From Bacteroidota bacterium (GTDB taxonomy: Bacteria > Bacteroidota > Bacteroidia > Cytophagales > Cyclobacteriaceae), in the NCBI GenBank assembly GCA_018267135.1, contig JAFDZA010000013.1, positions 85,494 through 149,493 on the forward strand: DNA of 64,000 nt. The letters are read 5' to 3'. Both the position numbers and the translations under genes were made by a program. Of this stretch, positions 7,315 through 14,836 are shown in pieces. Each line of letters opens with the position of its first letter. Positions within the stretch are counted from its first letter, which is position 1. The notes below the pieces were generated by a model that was not told where the DNA came from, did not search any database, and saw nothing but the letters and a program-made list of their open reading frames with translations.

Positions 7315-8487
7315 TCAGTAAAGTTGTTCTTTAAAGCAGCCGTTGGCACTAACTGTTACATTGCCATTCCACTGTTTCCCAGAACAAGACGCGGTAAAAG
7401 AATAGGTGCCGGGAGCAAAAGAAAATGTAGCACAACCAGCGGCTCCGCACGATGAAGGACCTTGTGTATAGTATTCTGATATTACTTGGGATTGACCATT
7501 AATATTTACCGTGATATTGCCACAGCGAAGATCACTAGCTACCCAAAATTCTACTTGGCCTGTGGAAGAACCGCCACCTCCCCCACTATTTGTCAGTTGC
7601 ACCTTAGCACAACCGTTAGCTGTCACCGTTACATTACCACTCCACTGCATACCCGAACAAGATGCTGTATAATAATATGTGCCCGGATTATCGGAGAAGG
7701 TTGCCGTATAAACAGCATTACAAATGGGAGGGCCTTGGGTATAGGGTTGAGAAGCAATAATCGTTTGAGTGCGTCCATCAAAATTTACTGTGATGTTGCC
7801 GCATCCAAAATCGCTGGCTACCCAAAACTGAGCCTGACCAACCTGCCCACCACCTCCTCCACCTCCTCCACCTCCACCTCCACCACCTCCTCCATTCCCA
7901 CCAATTTTAACCATTACAGTACCTCCCTCAAACCAATCTCCATTCACTACTCCGGTTTGTTGGCTGTTGGTGTAAACCGTAATAAAATTTACATCTAAGT
8001 TGCCCGTGTTTTCATCTATATATCCTGAAATCAGGGTAACCGTAGTGCCTCCGGAAGAAAGTGTATTTTCTTCGTAAACCGTAAAATCATTTACGGAGCC
8101 GGTAATAAATTGCCCGGAACTTGTTCCTATTTGAGAGCCGGTGGAGTTGCCCACTTCTTTTGAAAGAATCGAGCTACCCGATTGGTTATAAAAAGTTACA
8201 GTCGTGTTCAATTGTGTACCTACAGACGTAGATAAATCGGAAGAAGAAGTTGTTATGCTCATCTGATTAGTGTTGTATGATCCCACAATTGAAGGAGGTG
8301 TACTGCCCGGGTAAATTTGAATACCCGATTGCTTAATGGCTTGCTGCACATTAGGGTTAGCCAAAAAATCGCTAGCCGAAGTAAATCCGCTTGATTTAGC
8401 AGGGTTAACATCTTTTTTAGTACAACTATTAGCTACCATTGAAAGAACAACAATTAGTGAGATTTTGAAGGGAGTCTTCATAGGCAT
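7315..8487 (-). CDS. lipoprotein with poly-Gly linkers and a duplicated Cys-containing domain
   Basis: A 390-residue exported protein; lipobox MVANSC gives Cys 22. Residues 25-195 form an unassigned N-terminal region. A run of 16 glycines (residues 199-214) leads to two copies of an 80-residue domain (about 215-298 and 310-390) separated by SGGGGGSST. Both copies share FWVASD, CGNITVN, YTQGP, TASCSG and GNVTV.ANGC. The conserved Cys residues suggest disulfides outside the cell. I do not recognise the domain. Translation may start at 8487 or at the ATG two codons later. It is the last gene of this minus-strand group and diverges from the sensor operon at 8665. Confidence 0.7.
   Translation of the reverse strand: MPMKTPFKISLIVVLSMVANSCTKKDVNPAKSSGFTSASDFLANPNVQQAIKQSGIQIYPGSTPPSIVGSYNTNQMSITTSSSDLSTSVGTQLNTTVTFYNQSGSSILSKEVGNSTGSQIGTSSGQFITGSVNDFTVYEENTLSSGGTTVTLISGYIDENTGNLDVNFITVYTNSQQTGVVNGDWFEGGTVMVKIGGNGGGGGGGGGGGGGGGGQVGQAQFWVASDFGCGNITVNFDGRTQTIIASQPYTQGPPICNAVYTATFSDNPGTYYYTASCSGMQWSGNVTVTANGCAKVQLTNSGGGGGSSTGQVEFWVASDLRCGNITVNINGQSQVISEYYTQGPSSCGAAGCATFSFAPGTYSFTASCSGKQWNGNVTVSANGCFKEQLY
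7846..7893 (-). repeat. GGN trinucleotide microsatellite encoding 16 Gly
   Basis: Sixteen consecutive GGA/GGT/GGG codons encode the linker at residues 199-214 of the lipoprotein. The mix of GGA and GGT contains short repeated blocks (GGAGGAGGT) that could slip in register. Changes would come in whole codons, so the frame would be kept and only linker length altered. Confidence 0.8.
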
Positions 8488-8536
8488 TGGGTTTGATTAT
8501 GGGTCAAAGATTGCCAAGCCCTGCTTTCTGTGGTAG

Positions 8537-8571
8537 AGGAAAAACCCTGAAGTGGGGTAAGGTTTTTTCCT
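8537..8571. promoter_or_regulatory. inverted repeat in the divergent promoter region
   Basis: AGGAAAAACC (8537-8546) pairs with GGTTTTTTCCT (8561-8571) with one bulged base, enclosing CTGAAGTGGGGTAA. It lies between the divergent starts of the poly-Gly lipoprotein (8487) and the sensor operon (8665). It is a candidate site for the LuxR-type response regulator encoded downstream. The assignment is inferred from position only. A -7-like box TACTTTAG is at 8633-8640. Confidence 0.35.
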
Positions 8572-8664
8572 GTTCACAAAATATTTTATCCTGAATTCAT
8601 GCTTGACGGGTAATTTTTCAAAAAAGGATTTCTACTTTAGATGTGCTAACTCACTTTAAAGATT

Positions 8665-9240
8665 ATGAACTCAAAAAATGATTTTCTTACTCAAAAGGTA
8701 TCCATCTCAAGAGGGGTATTACTCATTGCCTTTACAGGTATTGTTCTGGCCTTTGTATTAATTATGCGTGCCCAACAACCCCAAGATTTAATTGCTCTGA
8801 ACGCAAGCGAATCTTTAATAGAAATAGACACGACCGATGCCAAAGAAATGGTGAAGCACTTCATTGAAACCTCTCCCAAAGAGGAAGCTTCTCCTCATGG
8901 AGCCCCGCTGATTAATCCACCTTCTATCTATTTTGATCTTAAGCCCTTAGCCTGGTATATCTTAAAGGCCTTGCCAAAAGGGGCATCGGGTCTGCGGGTT
9001 TACTTTGGCCGATACACCAAACCCTCGCAGCATCCAAACAATAATGGAATTGATTATACAAACTGTGCTACAGTAATATTTGTGCCCACCAAAAAATTGG
9101 ACGATGGCACCTACTTAGATATTATTGACAGTGGCCTGAAGGGTAAGATAACTCAACCCTACACACCTTATAACGGTGGCGTGTCGTGCCCGCCTTTGCC
9201 TGTTCAAGTTTGTAAAGGGCAGCTATTAGTAACAAAATAA
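8665..9240 (+). CDS. membrane-anchored protein of unknown function in a sensor operon
   Basis: A 191-residue protein with a short cytoplasmic N-terminus and one hydrophobic helix (about residues 16-34) that would anchor a C-terminal domain outside the inner membrane. The domain contains ALPKGASGLRVYFGRYT and DYTNCATVIFVPT, with three Cys residues. No catalytic motif was recognised. It is followed after six bases by a multi-pass membrane protein and then by overlapping kinase and regulator genes, so it may supply the periplasmic input or be a target of that pathway. Confidence 0.6.
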   Translation: MNSKNDFLTQKVSISRGVLLIAFTGIVLAFVLIMRAQQPQDLIALNASESLIEIDTTDAKEMVKHFIETSPKEEASPHGAPLINPPSIYFDLKPLAWYILKALPKGASGLRVYFGRYTKPSQHPNNNGIDYTNCATVIFVPTKKLDDGTYLDIIDSGLKGKITQPYTPYNGGVSCPPLPVQVCKGQLLVTK

Positions 9241-9246
9241 AAGGCT

Positions 9247-9885
9247 TTGTATTTTTTATATTTTGAATTGGCTTGTTTTCTCATCTCTTTAGTTTCGATA
9301 AAGAAATTATCGGGGGTCTATTTTTATTTTATTCCGTTTCTCGCCCTAACTAATCTTCAAGAATGGGGAAGTTATGGGGGCTGGATTCCGCTCATTCACA
9401 ACAGCAATGCCTGGTCGCTCAATCTGTTCAATAACATCGAATTCGTTTTTTATGCTTGGTTTTTTTCTACCCAGACCATACCGGGCAGAAGAAAAAAAAT
9501 AATTTACCTTACCGCTATCTACTTAGTCTGTGCGATGGTTAACATTATTTTTATTCAGGGAATTTTTCATTTTCATTCGTATTCTTATTTACTGGGGTCG
9601 TTGTTTATGATCTACTTAGTCATTGATTATTTCTACCATCTTCTTCATGATCAAACCGTGTATATTCATTTAATCAGCTACCCTCCTTTTTGGATCGGCA
9701 TCGGTATTTTGTTTTTTTATGTAGGTATGTTTTCTTTCTACATTTATTTTGAGTTTATTATACAGCATCTTAGCACAAACTATACCCATTTATTTTCAAA
9801 CTTGATGAATGTATTCAATCTGATTTTATATGGGAGTTTTTCTATTGCATTCTTATGCCCCAAGCCTCCGCAGACTATTCGTTGA
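9247..9885 (+). CDS. multi-pass membrane protein, probable sensor partner of the kinase
   Basis: A 212-residue, very hydrophobic protein with six to seven predicted helices. The first possible start is TTG at 9247, seven bases after the previous stop; no ATG occurs before residue 90, so TTG is likely. Its last 31 bases overlap the histidine-kinase gene in another frame. The kinase has only one helix and no obvious sensor domain, so this protein is a reasonable candidate for the membrane sensor of the pair. That role is inferred from operon structure alone. Confidence 0.6.
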   Translation: MYFLYFELACFLISLVSIKKLSGVYFYFIPFLALTNLQEWGSYGGWIPLIHNSNAWSLNLFNNIEFVFYAWFFSTQTIPGRRKKIIYLTAIYLVCAMVNIIFIQGIFHFHSYSYLLGSLFMIYLVIDYFYHLLHDQTVYIHLISYPPFWIGIGILFFYVGMFSFYIYFEFIIQHLSTNYTHLFSNLMNVFNLILYGSFSIAFLCPKPPQTIR

Positions 9886-10643
9886 TCATTGTCTGGACCA
9901 CCCTCATCTTTCTTTTTTTGGTGGCGGGGATTATTGTTTTCATTCTTTTATATCAAAATAAACACCGGGAGTATCTCATTCAAAAAAATTCTTTTCAGGA
10001 AAATTTACTTCAGGCCCAAATCGAAATAAAAGAACAAACCCTCCGCCACGTAGCCCGGGAGCTGCACGATACCCTCGGGCAAACGGCCAGCCTCATTAAA
10101 ATCTATTTGAATACAATCCCTCCGAACAAAATCCCAAAATCAAATCAAAAAATAAAGGAAACTACAGATCTGGTAAAGCAACTCATCCTCGACATAAAAT
10201 CTATTTCGTGGGGATTGGTTAATCATTCCGTTACCCAACTGGGTTTAGTAAAATCGCTGGAACAGGAAGTAGAGCGAATAAATAAACTGGAACAAATGAA
10301 AGCGGTTCTGCAAGCTCCCGAAACTGTGCCCCTAAGCCATGATACATTAATTATATTATTTAGAATGGTGCAAGAGGTTTTGAACAATACCCTCAAGCAC
10401 AGCAAAGCCTCATCGCTTACGCTGACATTGGCAATCAAAAAAAATATCCTTACTTTGGTCATTACCGACAATGGAGTAGGCTTTGATGTAAGGGCTTTAG
10501 CGGGAAGTGGAATGGGGTTGGCCAATTTGCAAAGTCGGGCTAAACAAATTCAGGCAACATGTGTTATTCAAAGTATTCCCCACACCGGAACATCCATTTC
10601 AATAGAACTGCCTCTGGAAAATGAAGCCAGCCGAGCCGATTAA
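9855..10643 (+). CDS. NarL-type sensor histidine kinase
   Basis: A 262-residue kinase: one transmembrane helix (residues 9-32), a coiled linker, a HisKA_3 dimerisation domain with phospho-acceptor His 71 in RHVARELHDTLGQ, and a C-terminal ATPase domain with DNGVGFD and GSGMGLANLQSR. The sequence contains no separate input domain. It autophosphorylates and passes phosphate to the regulator encoded immediately downstream, whose start overlaps it by 23 bases. It also overlaps the membrane gene upstream, so the three are translationally coupled. Confidence 0.88.
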   Translation: MPQASADYSLIIVWTTLIFLFLVAGIIVFILLYQNKHREYLIQKNSFQENLLQAQIEIKEQTLRHVARELHDTLGQTASLIKIYLNTIPPNKIPKSNQKIKETTDLVKQLILDIKSISWGLVNHSVTQLGLVKSLEQEVERINKLEQMKAVLQAPETVPLSHDTLIILFRMVQEVLNNTLKHSKASSLTLTLAIKKNILTLVITDNGVGFDVRALAGSGMGLANLQSRAKQIQATCVIQSIPHTGTSISIELPLENEASRAD

Positions 10644-11289
10644 GATAGTCCTTGTAGATGATCATAAGCTTTTCCGCAAGGGGTTAATCAGCCTCATTGA
10701 ATTTATTAATCCGCATTGCACCGTTTTATTTGAAGCCGATGACGGCTTAGATCTTCAACAAAAAATTAACCCTCGAAACCTGCCGGATCTGGTACTGCTC
10801 GATATTAATATGCCCCGAATGGATGGGTTTGAAACACTGCAATGGCTTACCCGGATTTATCCATCGGTAAAAGTGTTGGTGGTGAGTATGGTGGAAAAAG
10901 AAGAAACCGTGGTGCGCATGCTGCGGCTGGGGGCGCGAGGGTTTCTTTGCAAAGATGTAGAGCCCAAAGAACTTGGCGAAGCTCTGATCTCCGTTGCTTC
11001 CAAAGGTTTTTATTACACCGATTTTATTACCGGCAAACTGGTGCATTCACTGCAACAACCCAATACAGCTGAAACAACCCGCTCGCAAATTATATTAACT
11101 ACACAAGAAACAGAATTTCTTAAATGGGCCTGCAGTGAAATGACGTATGTGCAAATTGCCGACAAAATGTGTTTAAGTCCTAAAACAATTGATGGGTACC
11201 GCAATTCGTTGTTTGAAAAATTAGCTGTTAAAAGCCGGGTAGGGCTGGTTCTGTATGCCATTCGCCATAATCTGGTTACCCTCGCTTAA
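10621..11289 (+). CDS. NarL/FixJ-type response regulator
   Basis: A 222-residue regulator. The receiver domain (about residues 7-122) has the acidic pair Asp 13/14, the phospho-acceptor Asp 61 in LLDINMPRMDG and Lys 111 in FLCKDV. The LuxR-type helix-turn-helix spans about residues 158-215 (TTQETEFLKWACSEMTYVQI, LSPKTIDGYRNSLFEKL). It is cognate to the overlapping kinase. Its targets are not shown; the divergent promoter region at 8488-8664 is the nearest candidate. Confidence 0.9.
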   Translation: MKPAEPIKIVLVDDHKLFRKGLISLIEFINPHCTVLFEADDGLDLQQKINPRNLPDLVLLDINMPRMDGFETLQWLTRIYPSVKVLVVSMVEKEETVVRMLRLGARGFLCKDVEPKELGEALISVASKGFYYTDFITGKLVHSLQQPNTAETTRSQIILTTQETEFLKWACSEMTYVQIADKMCLSPKTIDGYRNSLFEKLAVKSRVGLVLYAIRHNLVTLA

Positions 11290-11408
11290 CGTGGTTTATT
11301 CTCCGTCCGCTTCTGTTCGTGAAACGCAATAATTTGAAGCAAATCTTCCACCAATTGTTCAAACCTTTTAGCTCCCAACAATTTTTTATATTCATCTGTA
11401 AGCGCCAT
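11286..11408 (-). CDS. possible 40-codon small gene or remnant
   Basis: An ATG-initiated minus-strand frame of 40 codons (MALTDEYKKLLGAKRFEQLV...) ends at TAA 11286-11288, overlapping the regulator's stop on the other strand. The composition is helix-forming and protein-like, and the frame extends upstream to a GTG at 11429. It lies within a damaged region and may be the tail of a lost gene. No family is recognised. Confidence 0.25.
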   Translation of the reverse strand: MALTDEYKKLLGAKRFEQLVEDLLQIIAFHEQKRTENKPR

Positions 11409-11476
11409 GACCCGAACCCGTACGGTCACTACAAATTCTTTTCCTTTTTAGTAAACTTAATACGCAGGGCGCGTTT

Positions 11477-11821
11477 GTCTTCCGGCAACATTCACGTAGC
11501 CCAACACCTGGTAGAGGCTAACCGGTTGGCCGAGAAAACAGTTGGAAATACCATAAAGAAAGATTTGCACAGGCACAAGCGGATATTGCGGCCAGCGAGG
11601 AGCGGATCAAAAATACCGATGGGCAAGTGGCCTATGCACGCGAAGCGTTAACTTTGACGGAATCTCGTTACAAACAAGGTGTGGCTACCCATCTTGATTT
11701 GCTCAACGCCTCTTCCAACCTGCAACGTATTTTACTTAGTCAAATCCAGTTTCAATTTCAACTGAGCACCGCCCGAATTGAGCAAGCCCGGCTGCTGGGG
11801 TGGAAATATTGGAGCAACTAA
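11477..11821 (+). pseudogene. decayed TolC/OEP-family outer-membrane efflux gene (3' end)
   Basis: The last 95 codons keep a clear TolC-family C-terminal helix pair: FAQAQADIAASEERIKNTDG, YAREALTLTESRYKQGVATH and LDLLNASSNLQRIL, ending GWKYWSN. Upstream the matching segments LVEANRLAEK and KQLEI appear in two other frames, so at least two frameshifts have occurred, and nothing recognisable remains before about 11477. No inner-membrane or adaptor efflux genes are nearby. This is a dead fragment of an efflux operon. Confidence 0.7.
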
Positions 11822-11833
11822 TTTTTGCTTTAA

Positions 11834-12916
11834 TTATTTTTTTAAAACGGACTCAATGGCTGCCCCCGGTTTTATGTCGTTTACATAATCAAAGCCTAAA
11901 AAAGCAGCCAGCGTTTTCGCTAACTGATTTTGAAAATACTGGCCTTCCGATTTTATTTCACCTGCCGGTGGTGTATCGGGACCCAGAATAGCAAACCAAA
12001 TCTGATCGGCTCCCGTCACTTTTTCTCCATGGCTACGCCAACTGTTCATGGTAGTATTACCGCGGCCGTGATCTACGGTGATGATTAATGTTGTTTTATT
12101 TTTGTACTGAGGCTGGCTTTGCAGCCACGTCCAAAAATCGCTGATGAATCGATCGGCATAGTTAGCCGCATTCAGGTATCGATCGTATTCTCCTTCGTGG
12201 GCGAAGTGGTCGGTTTCATTGAAGGAAATGTAAACCACTTTCGGTTTATTTTTTTTAAGGTATTCAAAGGCATAATGAAAGGTAAAAGCATCCAAACGGG
12301 TAGCGTCTAAAAAGTGAGGCAACTCCGTACTGAGGTTGTTCAGAAACTTTTCGGTTTCATTCGGTTGTTGCGCTTTCATCCATCCTGCATTCACTACCAC
12401 CCCGCTGCGTTTGGCATTAATAATCCACGGAAAATTTTCCCACGAGGTGAAGGCAGCTACTTTTCCTTTGTACCCTGTTTGTTGATTGATAAACTCCAAT
12501 ACATTTTTATTTGGATTATCGATGGGGTCGTTGGTATTGATATGAATGTCATCGGCCGCTCCGGTTAAGAGTTCATTGTATCCCGGGTAGGAAAACCACA
12601 TCCGGTTGGTTACGTTTACATAGTTGGCATAATGGCGGTTGCCATAAATCTGGCCTTGCCGGGCTACCGTATTCCATAAAAAAGGCATCAGCTTTTGCCG
12701 TCTTTCTTCGGGTGTACCAGTGGCATATTGGGCGGCTAAGGCTACCGTATCGCGAACAAATTTTTTGGTGATAAGACGGTTTTCGGCTCCGTTAAATACT
12801 TCTTGCCAGCGCATGCCGTCAAGCGTGATTAAAATAATATTTTCGGTTTTCAGTTTAGGTTGAGCCAGGGCGGCCCCTGTCACAACAACGAAAGCTAAGA
12901 GAAATTTCCATTTCAT
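11834..12916 (-). CDS. secreted alkaline-phosphatase-superfamily phosphodiesterase
   Basis: A 360-residue protein with a Sec signal peptide (cleavage after AALAQ, about residue 19). The superfamily's metal-binding signatures are present: NIILITLDGMRWQEVF near the N-terminus, SFNETDHFAHEGEYDRY and TVDHGRG in the C-terminal half. The fold hydrolyses phosphate mono- or diesters in the periplasm with two zinc ions; the substrate is unknown. It diverges from the DUF5690 transporter gene, with about 160 bases between their starts that contain a direct repeat GATCAATTCAA at 12991 and 13028. Confidence 0.82.
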   Translation of the reverse strand: MKWKFLLAFVVVTGAALAQPKLKTENIILITLDGMRWQEVFNGAENRLITKKFVRDTVALAAQYATGTPEERRQKLMPFLWNTVARQGQIYGNRHYANYVNVTNRMWFSYPGYNELLTGAADDIHINTNDPIDNPNKNVLEFINQQTGYKGKVAAFTSWENFPWIINAKRSGVVVNAGWMKAQQPNETEKFLNNLSTELPHFLDATRLDAFTFHYAFEYLKKNKPKVVYISFNETDHFAHEGEYDRYLNAANYADRFISDFWTWLQSQPQYKNKTTLIITVDHGRGNTTMNSWRSHGEKVTGADQIWFAILGPDTPPAGEIKSEGQYFQNQLAKTLAAFLGFDYVNDIKPGAAIESVLKK

Positions 12917-13080
12917 GTGTTTAAGGTTTTAAGGTTACGATTCGGTTTTGATGCTGTTGGTTATATAATTTTTTTGTTGCGTATTTTTTCGATCAATTCA
13001 AAAATCAATTTAAAAATGGTAATCTTTGATCAATTCAAGCAAACAAAAAGACATTATTTTTTTTGATTATCCATAATAGT

Positions 13081-14406
13081 ATGTTTCAACAAGGATCTTC
13101 ATCAGCCCTTTCGCGGTGGCTTAGCCGCACCCGCCAGATTTGGTTTACCCTTTACGCATCGGTTGCTGTGTTTCTGGTTTATACGTGTATTTATTCGTTT
13201 CGAAAAACATTTACTGCAGCTACCTTTTCGGGGCAAGAGTTTGCGGGGGTCAGTTATAAAAGCTGGCTAGTTATTGCGCAAGTGGTAGGGTATGCCCTGT
13301 CTAAGTTTATTGGCATCAAAGTCATTGCCGAGCTGAAATCCACCTCACGGGCAACCGGCATTCTGCTGATGTCCGGCTTGGCCGTGGCTTCTTGGTTTTT
13401 CTTTGCTATTACCCCGGCACCGTACAACATCATTTTTCTTTTTACCAACGGTATGCCACTGGGGCTAATCTGGGGAATGGTATTAGGCTACCTGGAAGGA
13501 CGAAGGGTTACGGAAGTGCTCGGAGCAGGGCTTTCCGTAAGTTTTATTTTTTCGGCCGGACTCTGCAAAACTTTGGGTGCTTATCTGCTGCGCGATTGGC
13601 ACGTAAGTGAAGTATGGATGCCCTTTACGGCAGGCCTTGTATTTGGTGTGCCGCTTTTGTTCTTTCTTTTTTTTCTCAACCAATTGCCTCCGCCATCTGC
13701 ATTAGACGAACAACTCCGCACTAAGCGCCAACCGATGAATGCCCAAGACCGGCTCTTGTTTACCAAAACATTTCTGCCCGGTATTATTTTATTTGTGGCC
13801 GCCTATATGCTGTTTACTTTGTTTCGCGATGTACGCGATAATTTTTCGGCCGAAGTATGGGGCACATTAGGCTACCGCGATCCGGCCATTTTTACCCGCA
13901 CGGAAGCTCCTATTGCCATCCTTACTCTGATCATCATGGGCAGTTTAATTGTGATTAAAAATAACCACACGGCTTTGGTAGCCATCCACCTCATCATTAT
14001 TGCCGGCATGGTGCTTTTAGGTGTAGCCACCTTCTTGTTCGACCGTCAACTGATCAGCGCTCCTGTCTGGATGACGCTTATTGGGTTAGGTCTTTATCTG
14101 GGCTATGTTCCATTTAACAGTATATTTTTCGACCGGCTCATCGCAGCTTTTCAGTATGCCGGCACCATCGGGTTTATCATGTACGTGGCCGATTCCTTCG
14201 GCTACCTGGGCAGCGTAAGCGTTTTATTTTATAAAGAATTTGGCTTGGCTGAACTCAGCTGGTTGCAATTTTTTATACAAAGCGGCTATGTCGTTTCCGT
14301 GGTGGGAACGCTTCTTATTTTTAGTTCCATGATTTATTTCATTCAAAAGAAAAAAAACTGGAGCGTGTCCGTCTCTACTGGCAATTCTCCTTACCGACTC
14401 AATTAA
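13081..14406 (+). CDS. DUF5690-family multi-pass transporter-like protein
   Basis: A 441-residue membrane protein with about 12 helices, resembling the major facilitator superfamily and matching DUF5690. Markers are YSFRKTFTAATF in the first loop, GMVLGYLEGRRVTEVLGAGL at about residue 135 and FDRLIAAFQYAGTIGF near the end. I chose ATG 13081; an upstream TTG at 13063 is less likely. In Bacteroidota this family often lies near secreted phosphatases or sulfatases, and here it is divergent from one. The transported compound is unknown. Confidence 0.8.
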   Translation: MFQQGSSSALSRWLSRTRQIWFTLYASVAVFLVYTCIYSFRKTFTAATFSGQEFAGVSYKSWLVIAQVVGYALSKFIGIKVIAELKSTSRATGILLMSGLAVASWFFFAITPAPYNIIFLFTNGMPLGLIWGMVLGYLEGRRVTEVLGAGLSVSFIFSAGLCKTLGAYLLRDWHVSEVWMPFTAGLVFGVPLLFFLFFLNQLPPPSALDEQLRTKRQPMNAQDRLLFTKTFLPGIILFVAAYMLFTLFRDVRDNFSAEVWGTLGYRDPAIFTRTEAPIAILTLIIMGSLIVIKNNHTALVAIHLIIIAGMVLLGVATFLFDRQLISAPVWMTLIGLGLYLGYVPFNSIFFDRLIAAFQYAGTIGFIMYVADSFGYLGSVSVLFYKEFGLAELSWLQFFIQSGYVVSVVGTLLIFSSMIYFIQKKKNWSVSVSTGNSPYRLN

Positions 14407-14422
14407 GTGATGAGCGGTAACC

Positions 14423-14818
14423 CTATCCTCTCTTCCAAAGAAGAAGGGGAATCAATATAATCAGCCCCAGCACAGCCGGAGTGATTATAAAAACAAAGGC
14501 AGGCTTTGTGCCGGAGGGCACCAAAATTCCGCTGTATGAAATAGCCGACAACACACCAACTGTAATCATCAGCCACTGCACCCACTTTTGGATTCTAAAA
14601 GCACTTCGCTTAAAGTGCCGATCCACAATAAAAACACCTACCAGCGGAAGCAGCACCCAGCCGGTAAATAAAAAGTTTAGTATCAACGAATTTTGACGTA
14701 TCACCATTCGGCACAGAAAGTATAAGGAGACCACGGTGCAAATTTCCAAAATGTTTAATGCTACCGTGTGCAGCACATTTTGGTAGGGCGACAATTTATC
14801 GGAAAGCAACTTAGACAT
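14423..14818 (-). CDS. four-helix membrane protein of unknown function, 131 aa
   Basis: A 131-residue protein with four predicted helices (about residues 18-38, 45-65, 80-98 and 106-127) and basic loops. It converges with the DUF5690 gene 17 bases away and lies 18 bases downstream of the GH3 gene, so it is probably the last gene of the glycan operon. I do not recognise the family, and a role in glycan use would only be inferred from position. Confidence 0.6.
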   Translation of the reverse strand: MSKLLSDKLSPYQNVLHTVALNILEICTVVSLYFLCRMVIRQNSLILNFLFTGWVLLPLVGVFIVDRHFKRSAFRIQKWVQWLMITVGVLSAISYSGILVPSGTKPAFVFIITPAVLGLIILIPLLLWKRG

Positions 14819-14836
14819 ATAGGGTAGGATTAAAGG

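Noticed and set aside
7486..7998. 170-codon plus-strand frame opposite the poly-Gly lipoprotein
   Set aside because: It is produced by the repetitive codon pattern of the real gene; the Thr/Ser-rich translation has no domain, while the minus strand encodes a signal peptide and repeated domains.
11461..11535. Minus-strand GQPVSLYQVLG stretch as the end of a second TolC-type gene
   Set aside because: It resembles the C-terminus of NodT-type efflux proteins but is only about 25 codons long and overlaps the plus-strand remnant, so chance cannot be excluded.
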